A stretch of DNA of 64,000 nt from Chlamydomonas reinhardtii (lineage: Eukaryota > Chlorophyta > Chlorophyceae > Chlamydomonadales > Chlamydomonadaceae), in contig NC_057013.1 in assembly GCF_000002595.2 (NCBI RefSeq), forward strand, positions 4,011,429 through 4,075,428, given 5' to 3'. A program made the translations under genes and the position numbers. Under the pieces are notes generated by a model. That model did no database searches and was not told the DNA's origin. It saw only the letters and a program-made list of their open reading frames with translations. Positions 57,822-64,000 of the stretch are shown in pieces. The first letter of the stretch is position 1. Each line of letters begins with the position of its first letter.

Positions 57822-60150
57822 TCAACGCGCCCCTGGAACCCCGGACACACCTGACTCGCGCCGACCCGCCTTGCCCGCCACCTTCCGCCCGCGCCGGCTT
57901 GCAGGCGCACCCGCCGCCGCGGCAGCCTTGGGACTGCTTGCCTCCTCACAACAGTAGTCGCTCAGGCAGCCTCCGCGGCCGCCGCCGCTGCCCGCGCAGC
58001 CCCTGCAGCCGCCTCGCTGTCGCAGCACCCACATGAGCAGCGGCGGGTACATGCAGCGCTGTGCGGCTCGCGAGGCGCAGCCCAGGTCCGCTGTGAAGCC
58101 CAGCCGCACCAGGGCCTGCAGCGCGGGCAGGTCAGCTGCGCGCGCCGCCACCTGCCCCGGCTCCAGCGTGTTCTGTTGAGAGGAGAATACAAGGTAGGCT
58201 CATTGTGAGCGAGCAGGGAAGTAAGGAACGCACTGCGCATGCGCGGGTAGCCCACGCCGCCAACGTGAGACCGTACGTGGGCTGTCGATCGTGAGCTCGG
58301 GGCGCGCATCACTCACCCCCATGGGACAACCGTGTGCCGCCAGCCAGTCCAGGCAGGCCACGCTGCCGGCCTCTGCAGCGTGCAGGTAAGCGCGGGGGTC
58401 GGAGGGACAGCCCCGGGCCCACAGAGCCTCCAGCAGCTCGATGCTGCCCGAGCCCGCGGCCGCCGCAAACAGCGCCGCCGTCAACAGTCCGTCACCAGGA
58501 GCGGCTGCGGCTGCTGGGCCGGCGGCGGCTCCAGCGAAGTGCAGGAGCCAGGTCACGCCGCGGACGTTCCCACAGCTAGCTCCTGCAATGAGCAGCTCCT
58601 CAGTCACCGCCGCCACCTGCTGGTCCGCCGGATGGCCACGGCGGCTCCCGTGTGTCCCGCCCCCGCCCAGGACCAGCGCCCACACCTCCGGCCCACAGCC
58701 CCTCTCCGCCAGCTGCAGCATGTGCGCTTGTCCCAGCCGCAAGGGCGGCGCCGCCACAGAAGAAGGGGGCCGCTGGGAGGAGCAGCAGGGCACGCCGCCG
58801 GCGACAACAGCTGATGCAGCAGCCGAGCCCGCCGCCAGCTCAGGACTAGTTGGGGGCGGCGGAGGCTGCAGCAGCCACTGCAGCGCGTCAAGCCGACCCG
58901 CACACGCAGCCTCAACCGCCACGGATGGGTCGGCGTGTGGTTCGCAGCCATGTGCGTGGAGCCACGCCAGACGACACAGTGCGTCCGGCCTTGAGGCCGC
59001 CCGGTTTGCGGCTGGGCAGGAGCAGGAGCTGGAGCTGGAGCTGGAGATGGGGTAGCCCAAGCTCATCAACCTGGGGGCAACGAAGGGTGAAACACACATA
59101 TGAGAAGCCAGTGGGAGCTAAGCATGTGTGATGCCCGGCCCTTTGTCTGCCCCTGCAGAAGCACAAGCGAACTGATGGGATGTGGCCAGCAAGAAACCAA
59201 GAGTTCGCAGTCCAAGCCGCTCACCACTCCAGCTTGGCCGCCCAGTCCGGTGTGGCGCTGCCCGCCGCCGCCGCCACCGTTTCACCACGCCAGGTAGCGC
59301 ACACCTGGTCGGGCTGACCCACAAACGTCGCGTGCAGCCGCTGCAGCACCTCCAGCCCGCAGCCCTCCGCCGCCGCCGCCAACAGCTCCCCAACGCGTGT
59401 GAAGCTGCTGGAGCTGTCGCCGCCGCCAACCAGGCCGTCACCTTCCGCCATCCGGCCGCCGTCATGGAGCCGCGGCTGCTGATGCTGTGGCTGCCCTAGC
59501 GTCTGCGGCTGCAGCTGCTGCTGCCTGCGTGCCAGGAGGCTGTCCAGGATTCCCACGTGCCCGCCCCGTGCCGCCGCGACCACCCCCTCGTCGATGAACG
59601 TGGCCGCCAAACCACCATCCCGCACCAGCCAAGCCACTAGGGCATCATTGCCTCCAGCAGCAGCGTCCTTCAGCAGCCGTACCGGCTGCAGCGGGCAGCC
59701 CGCGTGCGTGAGCCAGGTCACGGTGTCGGGGGTGACTGTGGCGCCCACGCCGCTGAGGCCGCCCCAAGGGCAGTTCTGGCTCCGGAGCCACCCCAGGATC
59801 TGTGGCCGGTTGGCGGCAGCTGCTAGGTCCATGACTTCCATAGGTAGGGGGCAGCTGCAGATGCTCCATGCCAGCTCGAGGTTGTTGAGGTCCCCGCTGG
59901 CAGCCGTGAGCGCGAGCAGTCGCTTCCGCCGCTCCAGGGGCAAACCGGTTGCGTGGCGCTTCCAGTGAGCCGCGAACAGCTGGTGAGGAACTGGCTCACT
60001 AAGTTTAATGACGGAGTATCGAGGATGATCCTTGAATTGTGCCGCGGTCGTCTTGTCGACACACCGAAGTTGAGTCGCCCAGTTCCGCGGCAGCCCCGCA
60101 GCGACGCGCTCTTTTAGGTCTAGTGGCAGGTTCTGCCATGATGATGACAT
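57822..60150 (-). CDS. F-box-like/ankyrin-repeat protein, copy C
   Basis: Three exons (60150-59225, 59070-58317, 58172-57822) sum to 2,031 nt, 676 aa. The N-terminus NLPLDLKERVAAGLP with LRCVDKTTAAQFK is the clearest F-box-like module of the family in this window. It is followed by SEPVPHQLFAAHW and RRKRLLALTAASGDLNNLEL. Ankyrin-type helix pairs then follow (RPQILGWLRSQNCPWG, GHVGILDSLLARR, IELLEALWARGCPSD, VACLDWLAAHGCPMG, LPALQALVRLGFTADLG). The second exon begins with a short Ser/Cys run coded by GAGCTG-type repeats (59,030-59,050). The C-terminus is Gly/Cys- then Arg/Lys-rich. Copy C is clearly more diverged from A and B than they are from each other. Protein-binding adaptor function is inferred. 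Confidence 0.8.
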
Positions 60151-60744
60151 CTCTACTAAGTCTTCACGAGCATATGAGGTAGGCAGAGCGTCGCGAAGTT
60201 CCCGAGACGGCGACTGAAATGACCGCCGACGCTTTACGCGAACTTAAGGATAGTGAGCCCTTGCTAAAGGTTGCAAGAATATAATGCTATCAATTGCGGC
60301 TGTATTGGCGCGCGCTAGTGCAAAGCATTCGCTGATTCCGGTGATGACAAACTACGAATTTACAGCGCCGCAATCGTCGAATCGATGGGATCCAGGTCAG
60401 CATCCCGGTAACCTCACTAACCCGGCCGCCGCCAGTTATGCCGAAACATGCCGCACCCCGCAGCCGTGTACGAAACATTTACTATGTTGCTTGGCAGAGC
60501 ATGGCATTAATCTAGACCAGCCAAGCTTCCAGGATAATTGCCCCAGTGGGCTTACGCCGGACTACGCCGGCGATCGACACAGCACCAGCCAGACGGCGCC
60601 AAAGCAGGGTCATCCGTGGTGTCGCCACTGCCGGCGCGCCGCAGCCAGACGCCTTGCCTGCACCCGCACCTATCCTCTATCAGCACACCCAGGGCTCCCA
60701 GTGCCCGGTCCTTAGGGCCGCCGGCCCCATCAATGCCGCCGCTG
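60151..60744. other. Upstream region of copy C
   Basis: Contains the presumed promoter of the minus-strand copy C. No supported coding exon was seen. Plus-strand frames entering the hexamer repeat from here are discussed among the rejected items. Confidence 0.35.
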
Positions 60745-62000
60745 TCATGGCTTCCACTGCCGCTGCTCCTTCCACCGCCGCAAGCGGCTCGCCTTATACG
60801 CGTGCGCCGCCTCCGCCTCCGCCTCCGCCTCCGCCTCCGCCTCCGCCTCCGCCTCCGCCTCCGCCTCCGCCTCCGCCTCCGCCTCCGCCTCCGCCTCCGC
60901 CTCCGCCTCCGCCTCCGCCTCCGCCTCCGCCTCCGCCTCCGCCTCTTCTTCCGCCTGTTGCTGCTTTCTCCGCGCCTGATCCATCAGCGGTGCGAAGCCG
61001 CCGCTTTGAGCTCCTCCCAAGCCCATGCGGCAGCCCACGGCCCGCAGTCCACTAGGGAGTCGCCAGGTCCCAACCCCACAGCGGGGGGGCCAGGAGCGCG
61101 ACGTCGTCTTGGCCCTGTGAGCGATGCGTTGCGTGGATTCTGGCCACACTGCTTATCGCCACACGAGCAGCAGGAGCCACGTACCGTATGCGAACATGTC
61201 ATGCTGTTTGCACAAGGGGCGGGCGCAGGTAGCAGGACAGTGCCCCGCGCCCCGCGCCCCAATCACCGCCCCACACAGACACACGCCCCGCGCCCCGCGC
61301 CTCTGTCTCTTGTACTGAGTGCTTTCCTGCATGTTTCCCCCTCTCCCGGGATTCGAAGCGACTACCGGTATTCCCCCAAGACAAACCACTTCACACACAC
61401 CTCTCACCGCTCAGGACACACCATGCTCCCGCAGCCACGCCAGGCTGGCGGCAGCGCCGGCCTCCGCAGCGCTCCGGTACGCACGCGGCCGAGCTGGCGG
61501 CGCCGCCCACCTGCCAGGTTCAACACAGCTGTGACGCCGGAGGCCGCGCCCGCCGTGAACAACGCTCCGCCCAGCAGCAACCGGGCTGCACCGCACCATT
61601 GGTGGGGCGGTCGCTCTGCTACTGCCAGAGCCGGTGCCGGCGGCGGTGTCGGCGGCGCCTTGAGCACTGCCGCCGCAGCAGCTTCATTCTGCAGCTGCAC
61701 CCACTCAAGATGGCGCCACCGCTGCCACCGCCGCCGCCGCCGCCGCTGCCTGTGCAGCCCTGGACGCGCCGGAAGAGCCTGCTGGTGACGAGTGTCCCGA
61801 CCTCTGGCAGCATTGCGGCCCCGCTGATGCTGCTGCTGCAGTGTGGCATTGCGGCCCCGCCGATGCTGCTGCTGCAGTGTGGCGTCTGCGGCCACGGCCT
61901 GCCGGCATTCAACGCTCGCCATGCTCCACGTCAGCAACCACGTCAAGAGTCGCCAAGCGGCCTGCCGCCCCTGCAGCACCTCCCAGCACGTCTTGGCTGA
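60745..62000 (-). pseudogene. Decayed fourth F-box-like/ankyrin copy
   Basis: On the minus strand, fragments of the family plan appear in order but in different frames. A piece ALFTAGAASGV matches the ALFAAAAGSGS part of copy C. Then, in another frame, AYRSAAEAGAAASLAWLREH matches AYLHAAEAGSVACLDWLAAH, and a TGA stop follows within two codons. Further on, DQARRKQQQAEEEAEAEAE matches the charged C-terminal coil of copies A and B and runs into a 23-fold Ala-Glu repeat, ending at 60745. A 36-bp tandem duplication at about 61,811-61,882 disturbs the middle. No F-box-like start was found. One frameshift and missing exons make a working gene unlikely, though an unusual splice pattern cannot be excluded. 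Confidence 0.5.
60807..60944. repeat. (CCGCCT)n hexanucleotide repeat, 23 copies
   Basis: Twenty-three uninterrupted hexamers. On the minus strand in the family frame they code alternating Glu-Ala, and on the plus strand Pro-Pro or Leu-Arg. The array is perfect, so it is young and probably length-variable. Confidence 0.95.
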
Positions 62001-62563
62001 CGCGATATGGCCGCAGCCTTCAACGCAGCCTGCAGCAGCAGCCGTGTCGCTGCTGCCAGCAGGTGCACCTGCAGCGGCGGCACGCTACTGCTCTCTGCGG
62101 CGGCAGCCGGGAGGAGGCTGCCTGAGGCTACCGTGGGGCGTATGTCGGGAAAGACTGCGGCTCCGTCGTTTGAAGTCAAAGTAACGCAGGTGGGCTCTAT
62201 TCTTGGAACAAGCACGTATGATCTCAGGCAAGTACGGGTCTGTACAGTCCTGACGACCTTCAGCAGGCAGGTATAACAAGTTCGATCAAGCAACCTCTTT
62301 CGGTTGGCTGGGCAAACACCCGGGCCCAGCTTGGCCGTTTCAACGCAATCCCAACTGTACTGCCAAATCATTAACTACAGTATACGGTAGACTCCCGCGA
62401 CAGTCAAGTTACGAAGCGGCGGAGGCAGAGCTCGGCCATGACAGGCCCAGGAGCGCCGCTGGCCATCCCCGCCCCATTGCGTGGTTCCTAAGGGTTCCCC
62501 CACTTCAGCAACCCGACCTCCTCCGCGGCGCGCCTCCTCCACACCCCGTGCCCCCTAGCTCGC
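62001..62563. other. Intergenic stretch left of the peroxiredoxin gene
   Basis: Short minus-strand Ala/Leu-rich frames at about 62,000-62,150 may be further remains of the decayed ankyrin copy. Nothing else was recognised. It should include the 3' untranslated region of the peroxiredoxin gene. Confidence 0.35.
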
Positions 62564-63918
62564 TCACAGCCCCTCCAGCATGCTCGCCGCGCTGCTGCAG
62601 GTCAGGCCGCGGGCGGGCTCCACGTTCAGCACCTTGACCTGCCGGGGAGCGGGAGGAGCAGCGCAGGCGCCGGCAGTGCAGGGAAGTCAAGTGGGTGGCT
62701 GGAATCACGCAGCGCACTTGCGCCCTCTCCATCTCACACATGACATAAAAGCGACAGACTTGCGCTGGCAGCGCCCAGGCTCACACGCGCCGTCCAAGTA
62801 GTGACCCAGAGCTAGCCTCACGCCTGGTCCACCAAGCTCCCGTCCGGGCATCCGGCATGCCACGCCCTACCCGCCACCTTCCTGCCCCCCGTCCCCGCCC
62901 TCTCCCGCCTCCTCCTCCCTCTTCCACTCCCTCTTCCGCTCCCTCTGCCCCCCCCCCCCACCACCGCCTCAACCCCGGTCTCACCACGCCGTCCTCCACC
63001 AGCATGGCGTAGCGCTGGCTCCTCACGCCCAGCCCCGCCTCGCTGAGGTCCTGGTCCAGACCCACGGCCTTGGTGAAGGCGGCGGCGCCGTCCGCCAGCA
63101 TGGTCACCTTGTCGCCCACACCGATCGACTGTGCGGGTGAGGGGTGTGGGGAGCGGGCGAGGGGCACAGCGGGGCGCCAGTCAGTCAGTGCAAGGCGGCG
63201 GCAGCGACGCGTTACATAGGAGGAGGTGCCAGTTGGGAGTGCAAGTCAACGCGCCTGCGTAGCCCCCACAGCGAGGCGCTTCCTTTGGTGCAATAGCGTG
63301 TAGCCACAGCTTGAGAACGTATGGTACGGGCACTTGCGCACGAAAGCTTTCCCTTGTGCGTACCTGGCCCCACGCGCCCATGACAAAGGCGTCGTTGACG
63401 GATAGGCAGGCAATGGTGTCCACGCCCTTGGCCTTCAGCGCATCGGCCGACTCAACGAAGCCGGGGAGGTGCTGCTTGCTGCTCGCGCCGAAGGAAGAGA
63501 GGCAGCAGAGCATGGGTACGGGTGCCATTGCAGTCAGAGTGGAGACGTCTTACAGGCTTACAGGCTAGCTATTGTGCGGCAGGGCAGGCAGGGGCAATGC
63601 CTCGAGTCGCGGGACCCACCTGCAAGTGGGCGTGTAGGCGCCGGGCACCGCAAACAGGAGCACCTACGCATGTGGTGATAAGGACAATGACGCCCATGGG
63701 CGCTAAGTGCGGGGCGGAGGGGAGTCGCCAGGGTCGGGTGAGGCCAAGCCCGGGGCTGGTGGACCCAGCGCAGAGTTGAGCCTGGCGACGGTGTGTTATG
63801 CCTGCGCTGCGCTACCGGAACCACCCGTCCCTACCTTCTTGCCTCCGAACAGCTGCTCCGTCGTCAGCGGCTGGGGCATGCCATTCGCATCCGGCACATG
63901 GAAGGTGGCCGCGGGGAC
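62564..63918 (-). CDS. Type II peroxiredoxin (Prx5-like), N-terminus off the right edge
   Basis: Five exons are visible (63918-63835, 63663-63620, 63478-63364, 63128-62985, 62638-62564), coding 153 residues to the stop. They begin VPAATFHVPDANGMP and LTTEQLFGGKK. The core is VLLFAVPGAYTPTCS, with the peroxidatic Cys in the TPTC motif split across an intron. KQHLPGFVESADALKAKGVD follows, then TIACLSVNDAFVMGAWG, which holds the second Cys expected for an atypical 2-Cys type II enzyme. Next are VTMLADGAAAFTKAVGLDQD, RYAMLVEDGVV and VKVLNVEP, ending SMLEGL. Such enzymes reduce H2O2 and alkyl hydroperoxides using thioredoxin or glutaredoxin. Any plastid or mitochondrial targeting peptide would be in exons beyond 64,000, so the compartment is unknown. 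About 10-15 core residues plus any transit peptide are missing. Confidence 0.93.
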
Positions 63919-64000
63919 CTGCGAGCAGGCGCAAAGAACACCAGGCGGGCACCAGACGCCCGCGCGCGAGACCCCCGAATTCCCCCTTTGCAAATGCTTG

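Noticed and set aside
60538-61788. Plus-strand frame of about 416 codons with Leu-Arg runs, and an overlapping poly-Pro frame
   Set aside because: Both are produced by the CCGCCT repeat. The minus strand has fragments that match the ankyrin family in the expected order.

Overview
The window is nuclear DNA of a volvocine green alga, most likely Chlamydomonas or a close relative. Four things point there. The DNA is GC-rich. The genes carry many short introns with GT/AG ends. The proteins are rich in Ala, Gly, Gln and Pro runs. A complete ciliary kinesin-II subunit gene (FLA3/KAP3) and a family of algal F-box-like/ankyrin genes are present. All gene models were assembled by eye from reading frames and splice junctions. 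In every complete model the exons add up to a whole number of codons with matching phases.

Layout from left to right. At 128-3131 (-) is a type II membrane fucosyltransferase-like enzyme whose C-terminus lies off the left edge. At 4948-7540 (-) is a mitochondrial carrier (SLC25). At 8550-9752 (+) is a Ser/Ala-rich hypothetical ORF. At 11729-15135 (-) is F-box-like/ankyrin gene A. At 16048-30897 (-) is a giant 17-exon gene for about 4,085 residues: ankyrin repeats ending in a U-box. At 31691-37703 (+) is the 20-exon KAP3 gene, divergent from the giant gene across a 0.8-kb shared upstream region. From 38 to 42.9 kb the sequence is repeat-rich, with a hAT-type MITE, two tandem duplications, a palindrome and a decayed LINE-like stretch. 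At 42989-50677 (-) is a gene whose body is a tandem array of 24 near-identical 90-nt exons. At 52016-52877 (-) is a PTRHD1-like peptidyl-tRNA hydrolase-fold protein. At 54013-56859 (-) and 57822-60150 (-) are F-box-like/ankyrin genes B and C, followed by a decayed fourth copy (about 60.7-62.0 kb). At 62564-63918 (-) is a type II peroxiredoxin whose N-terminus lies off the right edge.

The most unusual object is the 43-50 kb gene. What looks like a 267/277-bp satellite is an exon array. Each unit has a pyrimidine-tract acceptor, a symmetric 90-nt exon and a GTCAGT donor. The array joins in frame to two unique 5' exons and one unique 3' exon. The predicted protein (about 1,043 aa) has 24 copies of a 30-residue Ala/Ser/Thr/Pro-rich repeat between two related basic segments. 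No obvious pathway links the genes in the window. The ankyrin and U-box genes suggest an expanded algal protein-interaction/ubiquitin repertoire, and KAP3 serves intraflagellar transport.
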